Notes: generated by a model from the letters alone, not told the origin. Positions 9,036 through 18,361 are shown, numbered from the stretch's first letter. The stretch is 64,000 nt of DNA from Actinophytocola sp035995025 (GCA_035995025.1 DASYKY010000079.1:124001-188000); one strand, 5' to 3'. Made by a program: numbers and translations.

Positions 9036-9080
9036 CGACGGGGGCCCTACCAGCCGAACGAGCCGGTAAAGCCCCCGTCG
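9036..9080 (-). terminator. Hairpin downstream of yegP
   Basis: Arms CGACGGGGGC (9036-9045) and GCCCCCGTCG (9071-9080), with further partial pairing inside (CTACC/GGTAA). It lies about 30 bases past the yegP stop codon on the minus strand, so it probably ends that transcript and separates it from the carboxypeptidase gene. Confidence 0.6.
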
Positions 9081-9111
9081 GGGTGAAATCTGCGACGATC
9101 GGGCGGTTGCG

Positions 9112-9306
9112 TCAGGCGTTGGTCTTCTCGGTCTTGTCGTCGATCTCGGCCTCCGCGGCGGCGCGCTTGACCGCGTCCACGCCGTTGATCACGCCGGACT
9201 TGGTCGTGTAGCCCTCGCCGGTCGCGACGATCTCGCCGTTGCCGGCCTTCAGACGGAACCGGAACTCGCCCTTCGCGTCCTTGTAGATCTCGAACTTCGC
9301 CGCCAT
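9112..9306 (-). CDS. YegP family (DUF1508) protein
   Basis: 64 residues: AAKFEIYKDAKGEFRFRLKAGNGEIVA and GYTTKSGVINGVDAVKRAA, the single-repeat form of the YegP/DUF1508 domain, a small alpha/beta domain with no assigned activity. ATG 9306 is preferred over ATG 9312 because GGAG lies six bases upstream of it and abuts the other. It is divergently arranged with the ROK regulator, with about 136 bases between them. Confidence 0.85.
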   Translation of the reverse strand: MAAKFEIYKDAKGEFRFRLKAGNGEIVATGEGYTTKSGVINGVDAVKRAAAEAEIDDKTEKTNA

Positions 9307-9442
9307 GCGCATCTCCAGATGTCCAGGTTGTCGGATGACACCGCGGCCGGGTGGGGACCGGGGTCGCGGAGCGCCGCAGTCTACGTCCGGACGATGTGCA
9401 CAAGGGTTAAATTGGCGGAGAAAACACGGCGAGGAGTCCCCC

Positions 9443-10648
9443 ATGTCCGCACCGAACCCCGGCCGGCAGCCGGGCGTCCGCTCGGGCCAGCAGTCGAGGC
9501 TGCTGGCGCTGCTGCGGGACGAGGGCCCGATGTCGCGCGTGGCGCTCGGCGAGCGGCTGGAACTGCCGCGCGCCAAGCTGACCGGCGAGCTGACCCGGCT
9601 CGTCGACACCGGCCTGGTGGAGATCGGCGGGCCCGCGGCCAGCCGCGGCGGGCGGCGCTCCACGCTCGTGCACCTGGCCGACGACCTGCGCTTCGTCGCC
9701 GCCGACGTCGGGGCCACCTCGGTCAACGTCGCGATCACCGACGGCCGCTGCGAGGTGCTGGCGAGCGAGAGCGAGGACTGCGAGGTCCGGCTCGGCCCGG
9801 TCCCCGTGCTCGGCCTGGTCGTGGACCTGGTGAACCGCGTGCGGGACAAGGCACCCGGCCGGCTCATCGGCGCCGGGATCGGCCTGCCCGGACCGGTCAG
9901 CTTCCGCGACGGCATGCCGGTCGCGCCGCCGATCATGCCCGGCTGGGACCGCTACCCGGTGCGCGACGAGCTCGCCGGCAAGTGGGGCTGCCCGGTCACC
10001 GTGGACAACGACGTGAACGTGATGGCGCTCGGCGAGCGGCACGCCGGCGTCGCCCGCTCGCTCGACGACCTCATCTTCGTCAAGGTGGGCACCGGCATCG
10101 GCTGCGGCATCGTGCTCGGCGGCCGGGTGTACCGCGGGGTGGCCGGCACCGCGGGCGACATCGGGCACATCCGGCTCGACGACTACGGCCCGGCCTGCGC
10201 GTGCGGCGAGGTCGGCTGCCTCGAGGCGTACTTCGGCGGCGCCGCGCTCGCCCGCGACGCGCTGACCCTGGCCCGCAGCGGCCGGTCCGCGATGCTCGCC
10301 GAGGCGCTGACCCAGCGCGGCAAGCTGACCGCGCAGGACGTCGGCGAGGCGGCGGTGGCCGGTGACTTCGCGTCGGCCAACCTGGTCCGCGAGGGCGGGC
10401 GGCGGCTCGGGCACGTCGTCGCCTCGCTCGTCAGCTTCCTCAACCCCGGCATGGTCGTGATCGGCGGCGGCGTGTCCCGGCTCGGGCACCCGCTGCTGGC
10501 GGAGGTGCGCAGCTCGGTCTACCGGCGCTCGCTGCCGCTGGCGACCGGGAACCTGCCGATCGTGCTGTCGGAGCTTGGCGAGCTGGCCGGCGTCACCGGC
10601 GCCGCGTGGTCGGCCACGACCCGCGCGTTCGCCGCCGGCTCCAACTGA
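9443..10648 (+). CDS. ROK family transcriptional regulator (first of two)
   Basis: 401 residues. The N-terminal winged helix-turn-helix (about residues 14-75, LLALLRDEGPMSRVALGERLELPRAKLTGELTRL) is joined to a sugar-kinase-like ROK domain with the phosphate-loop-like DVGATSVNVAI and the zinc-finger-like CACGEVGCLE. This makes it a sugar-responsive regulator in the NagC/XylR/Mlc style, not a kinase in practice. GAGGAG lies upstream of ATG 9443. It stands at the head of the sugar transport locus and is a good candidate to repress it, with a sugar as inducer. Confidence 0.9.
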   Translation: MSAPNPGRQPGVRSGQQSRLLALLRDEGPMSRVALGERLELPRAKLTGELTRLVDTGLVEIGGPAASRGGRRSTLVHLADDLRFVAADVGATSVNVAITDGRCEVLASESEDCEVRLGPVPVLGLVVDLVNRVRDKAPGRLIGAGIGLPGPVSFRDGMPVAPPIMPGWDRYPVRDELAGKWGCPVTVDNDVNVMALGERHAGVARSLDDLIFVKVGTGIGCGIVLGGRVYRGVAGTAGDIGHIRLDDYGPACACGEVGCLEAYFGGAALARDALTLARSGRSAMLAEALTQRGKLTAQDVGEAAVAGDFASANLVREGGRRLGHVVASLVSFLNPGMVVIGGGVSRLGHPLLAEVRSSVYRRSLPLATGNLPIVLSELGELAGVTGAAWSATTRAFAAGSN

Positions 10649-10882
10649 CCCCGCTGGGGGATCTGTCCAGTTTCGTTACCGGATCGCAGCCGAGCCCTGC
10701 CCGCAAGCCGTTTCCGTCACTTCGCGCAATACCAGCACTACTTTTGTCGGCTGTGATCGAAAGATCGCCCTGGATGTTGCGCCAAACGGGGTATTGCGAC
10801 CAACAACGTCGCTACGGGACGCTTCGTTGTGAGCTAGAGCACCGACTTTCGATCGGGCCCTCAACGAAGTGGAGTACCGCTG
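10649..10882 (+). promoter_or_regulatory. Intergenic control region between the two ROK genes
   Basis: A lower-GC 234-base gap. It contains an inverted repeat, CTTCGTTG (10822-10829) and CAACGAAG (10862-10869), close before the GTG of the second ROK gene, and a short GATCGAAAGATC dyad near 10758. ROK repressors bind interrupted inverted repeats, so the first pair is a candidate operator for autoregulation. No gene is visible. Confidence 0.4.
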
Positions 10883-12127
10883 GTGGGCCAGAGCCGCCCC
10901 GTCGACCAGGCCGGTCTGCGCCGAGGGAACCTCGCCCTCCTGGTGCGGACCCTGCGTGCGCACGGCGCGCTGTCCCGGGCCCAGCTCGCGGTCCGCTCCG
11001 GACTGTCGAAGGCCACCGTCTCCAGCCTCGTCACCGACCTCGAGCTGCGCGGGCTCGTGCACGACGCGGGCGTGTCCGCGGGCGGGCAGGGCAGACCGGG
11101 CCAGCTGGTCGACCTGCGGCCGACCAGCGTGTGCGGCATCGGCCTGGACGTGCACGTCGGCCACGTCGGCGCGGTCGTCACCGACCTGTCCGGTGAGGTG
11201 CTGTTCCGCCGCCGGGTCGCCTGCGACGTGCCGGGCATCGGCCCGGAGCGGGCGATCGACCAGCTCGCCGAGCTCACCGACACCGCGCTCGCCGAGGTCG
11301 AGGACGCCGTCGGCCCGCCGGCCGGCGTGACGATCTCCGTGCCGGGCCTGGTCGACCGGGACGCCGGCATGGTCACGTTCGCGCCGCGGCTGCGCTGGCG
11401 CGACGTCGCGGTCGCCGACGGGCTGGCCGCGCGTACCCGGCTGCCGCTGGACCACATCGCCGTCGACAACGACGCGAACCTCGGCGCGGAGGCGGAGCTG
11501 GCCGGGATGACCGAGAAGGTCGACGACCTCGTCTACCTGACCGGCGACTTCGGCATCGGCGGCGGCGTGATCTCCGGCGGGCGGCTGGTGCGCGGCTCGA
11601 TCGGCTTCGCGGGCGAGATCGGGCACATGGCCATGGACCCGCTCGGCCCGTACTGCTCGTGCGGGCGGCGCGGCTGCTGGGAGACCCAGGTCGGCCTCGG
11701 CGCGCTGCTGCACGCGTGCGCCGACCCCGACGACCCGGTCCGCGACCCGACGCTCGACCTCGACCAGCGGATGCGCATCGTCCGCTCGCGCGCCGAGCAG
11801 CGGGACCGCCGCACGCTCGACGCCCTGCACCAGATCGGCACCGAGCTGGGGCTGGGCGTGTCGATCCTGGTCAACCTGCTCAACCCGGCCGTCGTGGTGC
11901 TCGGCGGCTACTTCGCGGCGCTGCCCGAGTGGCTCGTCGAGCCGATCCGCAACCAGGTAGTGGCGAACGTGCTCGCGCCGGGCGCGGGCGGCGCGCGGGT
12001 GGTCGGCTCGCGGCTCGGCTTCACCGCGGCCAGCACCGGCGGCGCGCTCGCGGCGCTGCGCCGCGTCCTCGACGACCCGACCGTCGTGCCCACTCGGCAA
12101 GCAGACGATGAGGAGGCGCCCGCATGA
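10883..12127 (+). CDS. ROK family transcriptional regulator (second)
   Basis: 414 residues with the same layout as the preceding regulator: winged helix (about residues 13-75, LALLVRTLRAHGALSRAQLAVRSGLSKATVSSLVTDL), then a ROK domain with VDNDANLGAEAE, GEIGHM and the zinc motif CSCGRRGCWE. It is XylR/NagC-like, so a sugar-responsive repressor or activator is expected. Its stop overlaps the ATG of the importer ATPase by four bases, so it is co-transcribed with the transporter and is the likelier direct regulator of it. Confidence 0.9.
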   Translation: MGQSRPVDQAGLRRGNLALLVRTLRAHGALSRAQLAVRSGLSKATVSSLVTDLELRGLVHDAGVSAGGQGRPGQLVDLRPTSVCGIGLDVHVGHVGAVVTDLSGEVLFRRRVACDVPGIGPERAIDQLAELTDTALAEVEDAVGPPAGVTISVPGLVDRDAGMVTFAPRLRWRDVAVADGLAARTRLPLDHIAVDNDANLGAEAELAGMTEKVDDLVYLTGDFGIGGGVISGGRLVRGSIGFAGEIGHMAMDPLGPYCSCGRRGCWETQVGLGALLHACADPDDPVRDPTLDLDQRMRIVRSRAEQRDRRTLDALHQIGTELGLGVSILVNLLNPAVVVLGGYFAALPEWLVEPIRNQVVANVLAPGAGGARVVGSRLGFTAASTGGALAALRRVLDDPTVVPTRQADDEEAPA

Positions 12128-13656
12128 GTGAACCTGATCCTGATGCCGAGGTTCTCTTGACGATGACCGGCATCGTCAAGGCGTTCCCCGGTGTGCGGGC
12201 GCTCGACGGCGTGGACCTGGAGGTCCGCGCGGGCGAGGTGCACTGCCTGCTCGGCCAGAACGGCGCGGGCAAGTCGACGCTCATCAAGGTGTTGTCCGGC
12301 GCGCACCAGCCCGACGACGGCGTGATCACGTGGCGCGGCGCGCCCGCCACGTTCGGCTCGCCGGTCGCCGCGCTCAACCTCGGCATCGCCACCATGTACC
12401 AGGAGCTGGACCTGGTCGACGGGATCTCGGTGGCGGAGAACATCTTCCTCGGCCACGAGCTCGCCACGTTCGGCTTCCCGCAGCGGCGGCGGATGCGCAA
12501 CGAGGCGCGGGCGCTGATGCAAAGGCTCGGCCACCCGGAGATCCCGGCGGGTCGCGAGGTCGGCCTGCTGTCGGCGGCCGGCCAGCAGCTGGTGTCGATG
12601 GCCCGCGCGCTCGTGCACGACGCGCGGCTGATCATCATGGACGAGCCGACCGCCGCGCTCGCCGCCGACGAGGTGGACAACCTGTTCCGCATCGTCGAGG
12701 AGCTGACCGCCGAGGGCGTCGCGGTCGTCTACATCTCCCACCGGCTGGACGAGATCCGCCGCATCGGGCACCGGGTCACCGTGCTCAAGGACGGCCGCAC
12801 GGTCGCGTCCGGGCTCAACGCGCAGCAGGTGACGACCAACGAGCTGGTCAACCTCATGTCCGGGCGCATGGTCGAGACGGTCTTCCCGCAGCGCGACGTG
12901 ACCACCGCGGACGAGACGACCGAGGTGCTGCGGGTGGCGGGGCTGAGCAGGGGCAGCGAGTTCACCGACGTCAGCTTCACCGTCAACGCCGGGGAGATCG
13001 TCGGCTTCGCGGGCCTGGTCGGCGCCGGGCGCAGCGAGGTGCTGGAGACCGTGTTCGGCGCGCGCAAGGCCGACGCCGGCACGGTGTGGGTCGACGGCAA
13101 GCGTTTGCGGCCGGGCAGCGTGCCGGCTGCGGTGGCCGCCGGGGTCGGGCTCGCGCCGGAGGAGCGCAAGAGCCAGGGCCTGCTGCTGGACCAGTCGGTG
13201 GCCAACAACGTGGTGCTGGCGAGCCTGCCCGAGTACAGCCGGGCCGGGTTCTCCGAGCGCGGCAGGGAACTGCGCGACTCGCGCGCCACGCTCGAGCGGC
13301 TCGACCTGCGCCCGGCCGACCCGCGCCGGATCGTGCGCACCCTGTCGGGCGGCAACCAGCAGAAGGCGGTCGTGGCGCGCTGGCTGGTGCGCCACTGCAA
13401 GGTTCTGCTCCTGGACGAGCCGACGCGCGGCGTGGACGTCGGGGCGCGCGCCGAGCTGTACCGGCTCATCCACGAGCTGGCAGCGGCCGGGGTGGCCGTC
13501 GTGCTGGTCTCCAGCGAGGTTCCGGAGGTGCTCGGTCTGTCCGACCGGGTGCTGGTGATGCGTGAGGGCCGCCTGCTCGCCGAGGCACCGGCGAGCGAGC
13601 TCACCGAGGCGGCCGTGCTCGACATGGTCATGGAAGGCAGCGAGGTGATGGCGTGA
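12124..13656 (+). CDS. Sugar ABC transporter ATP-binding protein (two nucleotide-binding domains)
   Basis: 510 residues of the RbsA/XylG/MglA type: two fused ATPase domains powering a monosaccharide importer. The first Walker A is GQNGAGKST (about 44-52), with Walker B LIIMDEPTAAL; its signature motif is degenerate (LLSAAGQQLVSMARAL), as is usual for domain 1 here. The second domain keeps LSGGNQQKAVVARW and LLLDEPTRGVD. It acts at the cytoplasmic face with the permease and binding protein downstream. ATG overlaps the ROK stop by four bases. Confidence 0.93.
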   Translation: MSEPDPDAEVLLTMTGIVKAFPGVRALDGVDLEVRAGEVHCLLGQNGAGKSTLIKVLSGAHQPDDGVITWRGAPATFGSPVAALNLGIATMYQELDLVDGISVAENIFLGHELATFGFPQRRRMRNEARALMQRLGHPEIPAGREVGLLSAAGQQLVSMARALVHDARLIIMDEPTAALAADEVDNLFRIVEELTAEGVAVVYISHRLDEIRRIGHRVTVLKDGRTVASGLNAQQVTTNELVNLMSGRMVETVFPQRDVTTADETTEVLRVAGLSRGSEFTDVSFTVNAGEIVGFAGLVGAGRSEVLETVFGARKADAGTVWVDGKRLRPGSVPAAVAAGVGLAPEERKSQGLLLDQSVANNVVLASLPEYSRAGFSERGRELRDSRATLERLDLRPADPRRIVRTLSGGNQQKAVVARWLVRHCKVLLLDEPTRGVDVGARAELYRLIHELAAAGVAVVLVSSEVPEVLGLSDRVLVMREGRLLAEAPASELTEAAVLDMVMEGSEVMA

Positions 13657-13778
13657 GCGAGAGCGACGAAGCGTTCGCCGTCTGGACTGACGAGCGCGCG
13701 CAGGTAGCGCAGGAGCGAAGCGAACTAACAAGCACGCTCGGGGGAGCCACCGAGTCTGTGAGGAGACACAGTGAGTGA
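13653..13778 (+). other. Intercistronic spacer with a possible 41-codon frame
   Basis: A GTG overlapping the ATPase stop by four bases opens a 41-codon frame whose own stop overlaps the permease GTG (13771). It would give a polar peptide (MSESDEAFAVWTDERAQ...). The stretch also carries GGAGCGAAGCGAAC, which resembles the GGAGCGAACC motif of the 33-bp repeats at 25.5 kb and of the eboE-eboF junction. It may be a translational bridge, a very small gene, or simply an expanded spacer. Confidence 0.3.
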
Positions 13779-14814
13779 CGTGGACGAGAGGTCCACTGTG
13801 GACCCCGAACCGAAGCCCGCCGCCGATCAGGAGGCGGTTCAGACCGGTCCGTCGGGCGGGATGCGCACGCCGAGCGGGCTGCGCCTGGACCTCCGGCTGG
13901 CGATCCTGATCGGCGTGCTCATCGCGCTGTGCGTGGTCGGGTACGTCACCGCGCCGGACACGTTCCTGTCGGAGAGCAACATCTCCACGATGCTGCGTCT
14001 CGCGGCGGCGATCGGCGTGGTCAGCGTCGGCATGACGTTCGTGATCATCTCCGGCGGCATCGACCTGTCCGTCGGCTCGATGGTGGCACTCGCCAGCGTC
14101 TGGATGACGACGCTGGCGACCCAGTCCTACGGCCCGTTCGTGATGGTGCTCTGCGGGCTCGCGGTCGGGCTCGGCGCCGGCCTGATCAACGGCGTGCTGA
14201 TCGCGTACGGCCGGGTGGTGCCGTTCATCGCGACGCTCGCCATGTACGCGTCGGCCCGCGGCCTGGCCGAGCGGCTCTCCGAGCGGCGCACGCAGGTCGT
14301 GACCGTCCAGGGGTTCCTCGAGTTCTTCCGCGGCGAGCTGATCGGCATCCCGGTGCTGATCTGGATGCTCGCGGTGGTGTACGCGATCGGCTGGGTGGTG
14401 CTCAACCGCACCACGTTCGGCCGCCGCACGTTCGCGGTCGGCGGCAACGCCGAGGCCGCGCGCCTGGCCGGCATCAACGTCAAGCGGCACACCGCGTACG
14501 TGTACGCGCTCGCCGGCCTGTGCTGTGGGATCGCCGCGCTGATGGTCGTCGCCCGCACCACATCGGGCGCGTCGACCAACGGGCAGTTCTACGAGCTGGA
14601 CGCGATCGCGGCCGTCGTCATCGGCGGCACGCTGCTGAGCGGCGGCCGCGGCACGCTGATCGGCACCCTCATCGGCGTGCTGATCTTCACCGTGGTGAAC
14701 AGCATCTTCACCCAGAACAACCTCGAGACCGACATCCAGAACATCGCCAAGGGCGTGATCATCATCGCCGCCGTGCTGCTGCAGTACAGCACCACGCGCA
14801 CCCGCAAGACCTAG
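13771..14814 (+). CDS. Sugar ABC transporter permease
   Basis: 347 residues of the RbsC/XylH (BPD_transp_2) family: a roughly 40-residue acidic cytoplasmic lead, then eight to ten membrane helices, with the SVGMTFVIISGGIDLSVGSM signature near residues 89-108 and the GRRTFAVGGNAEAARLAGI cytoplasmic coupling segment. It forms the membrane pore of the importer together with the ATPase before it and the binding protein after it. GTG 13771 is preceded by TGTGAGGAGACACA, a good ribosome site. Confidence 0.92.
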   Translation: MSDVDERSTVDPEPKPAADQEAVQTGPSGGMRTPSGLRLDLRLAILIGVLIALCVVGYVTAPDTFLSESNISTMLRLAAAIGVVSVGMTFVIISGGIDLSVGSMVALASVWMTTLATQSYGPFVMVLCGLAVGLGAGLINGVLIAYGRVVPFIATLAMYASARGLAERLSERRTQVVTVQGFLEFFRGELIGIPVLIWMLAVVYAIGWVVLNRTTFGRRTFAVGGNAEAARLAGINVKRHTAYVYALAGLCCGIAALMVVARTTSGASTNGQFYELDAIAAVVIGGTLLSGGRGTLIGTLIGVLIFTVVNSIFTQNNLETDIQNIAKGVIIIAAVLLQYSTTRTRKT

Positions 14815-14829
14815 CGCGGAACCCCGACT

Positions 14830-14878
14830 CCGCGAGTCCTATCTCTACAGTCCAATTCAGACAGTACAAGGAGTACCC
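14830..14878 (+). promoter_or_regulatory. Leader of the binding-protein gene, with a CCGCGAGTCC decamer
   Basis: The gap between permease and binding protein holds CCGCGAGTCC at 14830-14839, the complement of the decamer repeated six times at 60.55-60.68 kb, then a lower-GC stretch and AAGGAG before ATG 14879. Whether the decamer is functional here is unknown. Confidence 0.3.
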
Positions 14879-15934
14879 ATGTCCCAGGACCCGTCCCTGG
14901 CCCGCCGCCGGTTCCTCCTCGGTGCCTCCGCGCTCGGCGCGGGTGCGCTGGTGGTCGGCTGCACGTCGAACGACCAGGCCAACGCGAACAGCAACCAGGT
15001 GGCCGCCGGTGGCGGCGACAACGACCAGCCCGGCAAGGAGGTCAAGATCGGCTTCTCGGCGCCGGCCGCCGACCACGGCTGGATCGCCGCGATCACCAAG
15101 AACGCGCAGGCGCAGGCGGAGGCGTTCAAGGACGTCAAGCTGAACGCCACCGAGGGCACCAACGACGTCAACCAGCAGATCGCCCAGGTCGAGTCGCTCG
15201 TCAACGACGGCGTCGACGTACTGGTCATCCTGCCGTTCGACGGCAAGGCGCTGACCGCGACCGCGCAGGAGGTCATGGACAAGGACATCCCGGTCATCAA
15301 CCTGGACCGCGTCTTCGACACCCCGCTCGCGTACCGCACCTGGATCGGCGGCGACAACTACCGCATGGGCGTCAACGCCGGCACCTACATCGCCGACCAG
15401 ATGAAGGCCAAGGGCGTGTCCAGCCCGATCATCGGCGAGGTCGCGGGCATCGACTCGCTGCCGCTGACCCAGGAGCGCAGCAAGGGCTTCAAGGACGCGC
15501 TGGCGAAGGCCGGGCTCAAGGTCGGCCCGCGGGTGGCCGCCGAGTTCACCGCCGAGTCCGGCGAGAAGCAGACGGCGAACCTGCTGCAGGGCGCGACCAA
15601 GCTGGACGCGCTGTGGAACCACGACGACGACCAGGGCATCGGCGTCATGGCCGCGATCGACTCCGCGAGCCGCAGCGAGTTCATCATGGTCGGCGGCGCC
15701 GGCTCGCGGGACATGATGGACCGCATCAAGGCCGACAACACGGTCATCAAGGCGACCGTCCTCTACAGCCCCTCCATGGCGTCCACCGCGGTCTCGCTCG
15801 CCCGGCTGCTCGGCCAGAACAAGGGCGTGGCCGACTTCGCCGAGCACGAGATCCCCGCGTTCATCACGACCTATTCCGCCGTGGTGACCAAGGAGAACGC
15901 CGACTCGTACCTGGACATCGGTTTCGACTCCTGA
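14879..15934 (+). CDS. Sugar-binding lipoprotein of the ABC importer
   Basis: 351 residues. The N-terminus LARRRFLLGASALGAGALVVGC has a twin-arginine-like RRRF start and a lipobox ending at Cys (about residue 29), so it should be exported and lipid-anchored. The remainder is a type I periplasmic binding protein (RbsB/YtfQ-like) with the VKIGFSAPAADHGWIAA start, GVDVLVILPFDGKALT and YSPSMASTAVSLARL segments. It would capture a monosaccharide and deliver it to the permease. The exact sugar is not readable; neighbouring xylose-isomerase-like and dehydrogenase genes suggest a pentose, an inositol or a derivative. Confidence 0.9.
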   Translation: MSQDPSLARRRFLLGASALGAGALVVGCTSNDQANANSNQVAAGGGDNDQPGKEVKIGFSAPAADHGWIAAITKNAQAQAEAFKDVKLNATEGTNDVNQQIAQVESLVNDGVDVLVILPFDGKALTATAQEVMDKDIPVINLDRVFDTPLAYRTWIGGDNYRMGVNAGTYIADQMKAKGVSSPIIGEVAGIDSLPLTQERSKGFKDALAKAGLKVGPRVAAEFTAESGEKQTANLLQGATKLDALWNHDDDQGIGVMAAIDSASRSEFIMVGGAGSRDMMDRIKADNTVIKATVLYSPSMASTAVSLARLLGQNKGVADFAEHEIPAFITTYSAVVTKENADSYLDIGFDS

Positions 15935-15998
15935 GCCGGGGCCGGGACACCAGAGCGGAGTGCGAGTTGACAGTCCACACGGACACGGAGGATGAGCG

Positions 15999-17165
15999 AT
16001 GACAGAGGGCAGCGGGGGCGGCGGCCGGATCGGGATCGGCATGGTCGGCCACGCGTTCATGGGAGCCGTGCACTCCCACGCCTGGCGGACCGCGCACCGG
16101 TTCTTCGACCTGCCGATGGTTCCGCACCTCGCCGTCCTCGGCGGGCGTGACCTCGCCCGGACGAAGGCCGCGGCCACGAAGTACGGCTGGGCGAGCGTGT
16201 CGACCGACTGGCGCGAGCTCGTGGCGTCCGACGACGTGCAGTTGGTCGACGTGTGCACGCCGGGCGACACGCACGCGGAGATCGCCATCGCGGCGCTCGC
16301 CGCGGGCAAGCACGTGCTGTGCGAGAAGCCGCTCGCCAACACCGTCGGACAGGCCGAGGAGATGGCGGCCGCCGCGGCGGAGGCGGCCTCGCACGGGGTC
16401 CGCTCGATGGTGGCGTTCAACTACCGCCGGGTGCCCGCCATCGCGTACGCACGCAGGCTCGTCGAGGAGGGCCGGATCGGCACCGTGCGGCACGTGCGCG
16501 CGGTGTACCTGCAGGACTGGCTCTCCGACGAGCGCGCGCCGATGGCCTGGCGGCTGCGCAAGGACAAGGCGGGCTCTGGCGCGCTCGGCGACCTGGGCGC
16601 GCACATCGTGGACGCCACCCAGTACCTCGTGGGCGACCTGCTCACCGGGGTGTCCGCGGTGACCAACACGTTCGTCCACAAGCGACCGACGGAGACCGGC
16701 GAGCTCGACGACGTGACCGTGGACGACGCGGCGCTGTTCCTCGGCCGGTTCGGCGGAGGCGCGGTGGCCAGCTACGAGGCCACCCGCTTCGCCCTGGGCC
16801 GCAAGAACGCCATGCGGGTGGAGGTCAACGGGTCGCTCGGGTCCATCGCGTTCGACTTCGAGTCGATGAACGAGCTGTCGTTCTTCGACGGGTCGGAGGG
16901 TGACTCGGCCGGGTTCCGCCGGATCCTCGTCACCGAGCCGACCCATCCCTACGTCGGCGCGTGGTGGCCGCCCGGCCACCTGCTGGGCTACGAGCACACG
17001 TTCACCCACGAGGTCGTCGACCTCGTCCGGGCGATCGCCGCCGGCACCGACCCGACCCCGTCGTTCGCCGACGGGCTGCAGGTGCAGCGGGTGCTCGCCG
17101 CCGTTGCGGACAGCGCCGCGGCGGGTTCGGTGTGGACGGACATCCAGACGGGAGGTGCGGCATGA
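15999..17165 (+). CDS. Gfo/Idh/MocA family NAD(P)-dependent oxidoreductase
   Basis: 388 residues. An N-terminal Rossmann domain (IGIGMVGHAFMGAVHSHAW, residues 10-28) is followed by CEKPLANT (about 108-115), which carries the conserved Lys-Pro, and the substrate half includes NYRRVPAIAYAR and the DLGAHIVDATQYL catalytic stretch with its histidine. Enzymes of this group oxidise a sugar, inositol or 3-keto-sugar hydroxyl. It precedes xylA with a four-base ATGA overlap, so product and substrate are probably linked. GGAGG lies before ATG 15999. Confidence 0.9.
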   Translation: MTEGSGGGGRIGIGMVGHAFMGAVHSHAWRTAHRFFDLPMVPHLAVLGGRDLARTKAAATKYGWASVSTDWRELVASDDVQLVDVCTPGDTHAEIAIAALAAGKHVLCEKPLANTVGQAEEMAAAAAEAASHGVRSMVAFNYRRVPAIAYARRLVEEGRIGTVRHVRAVYLQDWLSDERAPMAWRLRKDKAGSGALGDLGAHIVDATQYLVGDLLTGVSAVTNTFVHKRPTETGELDDVTVDDAALFLGRFGGGAVASYEATRFALGRKNAMRVEVNGSLGSIAFDFESMNELSFFDGSEGDSAGFRRILVTEPTHPYVGAWWPPGHLLGYEHTFTHEVVDLVRAIAAGTDPTPSFADGLQVQRVLAAVADSAAAGSVWTDIQTGGAA

Positions 17166-18319
17166 CCGACTACACACCGCGGCCGGAACACAAGTTCAGC
17201 TTCGGGCTGTGGACGGTCGGCTGGCAGGCAGTGGACCCGTTCGGTACCGCCACCCGCGAGCCGATGGACCCCGCGTACGCGGTGGAGAAGCTGGCCGAGC
17301 TCGGCGCGTGGGGGGTGAGCTTCCACGACGACGACCTGATCCCGTTCGGGGCGGCGGACGCCGAGCGTGCCAGCCGGATCGCGAGCTTCCGCAAGGCGCT
17401 CGACAAGACCGGGCTCGTGGTCCCGATGGCGACCACGAACCTGTTCACCCACCCGGTGTTCCGGGAGGGCGCGCTGACCGCGAACGACCGCGACGTGCGG
17501 CGGTTCGCGCTGCGCAAGATCCTTCGCAACCTCGACCTCGCGGCCGAGCTCGGGGCGAGCACCTACGTGATGTGGGGCGGCCGGGAGGGCGCGGAGTCGC
17601 CGTTCAACAAGGACGTCCGCGCCGCACTGGACCGCTACGCGGAGTCGGTCAACATCCTCTGCGCGTACGTGCGCGAGCAGGGCTACGACATCCGCTTCGC
17701 GCTGGAGCCGAAGCCCAACGAGCCGCGCGGCGACATCCTGCTGCCGACGATCGGGCACGCGATCGCGTTCATCGGCGAGCTGGAGGAGCCGGACCGGGTG
17801 GGCATCAACCCGGAGGTCGGGCACGAGCAGATGGCCGGAATGTCGGTCGTGCACGGATATGCCCAGGCGTTGTGGCACGGAAAACTGTTCCATCTCGACC
17901 TGAACGGACAGAACGGGCCGCGATACGACCAGGATCTGCGTTTCGGCAACGGCGACGTGAAAAGCGCGTTCGCCCTCGTCGATCTGCTCGAGCGGGGCGG
18001 TTACGAAGGCCCGCGGCACTTCGACTTCAAGCCGGCGCGCACCGAGGACGAGTCGGGCGTGTGGGCCTCGGCCGCGGCGTGCATGCGCAACTACCTGATC
18101 CTGGCCGCCAAGGCACGGGCGTTCCGGGCCGACCCGGACGTGGCCGCCGCGCTGGCGGACAGCCGCGTCGGCCTGCTGTCCGAGCCGACCCTCGCGCCCG
18201 GCGAGACCCTGGCCGACCTGCGGGCAGAGGAGCTGGACGTCGCCGAGGCGGCGACCCGCGGGGCACACGCCGAACACCTCGACCAGCTGGCGCTGGAATA
18301 CCTGTTCGGCACCCGCTGA
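17162..18319 (+). CDS. xylA: Xylose isomerase
   Basis: 385 residues, the normal length of class I actinobacterial xylose isomerase, which interconverts D-xylose and D-xylulose (and glucose/fructose) with two divalent metals. Active-site residues are all visible: FHDDD (His55, Asp58), EPKP (Glu182, Lys184), NPEVGHE (Glu218, His221), LDLN (Asp246), DQD (Asp256, Asp258) and FDFK (Asp288). The start is ATG 17162 in the ATGA overlap with the dehydrogenase; the open frame extending to 16961 is a shadow. A strong hairpin follows the stop. A xylulokinase lies at 32.7 kb. Confidence 0.95.
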   Translation: MTDYTPRPEHKFSFGLWTVGWQAVDPFGTATREPMDPAYAVEKLAELGAWGVSFHDDDLIPFGAADAERASRIASFRKALDKTGLVVPMATTNLFTHPVFREGALTANDRDVRRFALRKILRNLDLAAELGASTYVMWGGREGAESPFNKDVRAALDRYAESVNILCAYVREQGYDIRFALEPKPNEPRGDILLPTIGHAIAFIGELEEPDRVGINPEVGHEQMAGMSVVHGYAQALWHGKLFHLDLNGQNGPRYDQDLRFGNGDVKSAFALVDLLERGGYEGPRHFDFKPARTEDESGVWASAAACMRNYLILAAKARAFRADPDVAAALADSRVGLLSEPTLAPGETLADLRAEELDVAEAATRGAHAEHLDQLALEYLFGTR

Positions 18320-18325
18320 CAAAGA

Positions 18326-18361
18326 GCGGCGCCGCCGGACCCGTACGCCCGGCGGCGCCGC
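18326..18361 (+). terminator. Hairpin after xylA
   Basis: Perfect 13-bp arms, GCGGCGCCGCCGG (18326-18338) and CCGGCGGCGCCGC (18349-18361), seven bases after the xylA stop. It likely ends or attenuates the transporter-xylA operon before the large secreted-protein gene. Confidence 0.75.
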
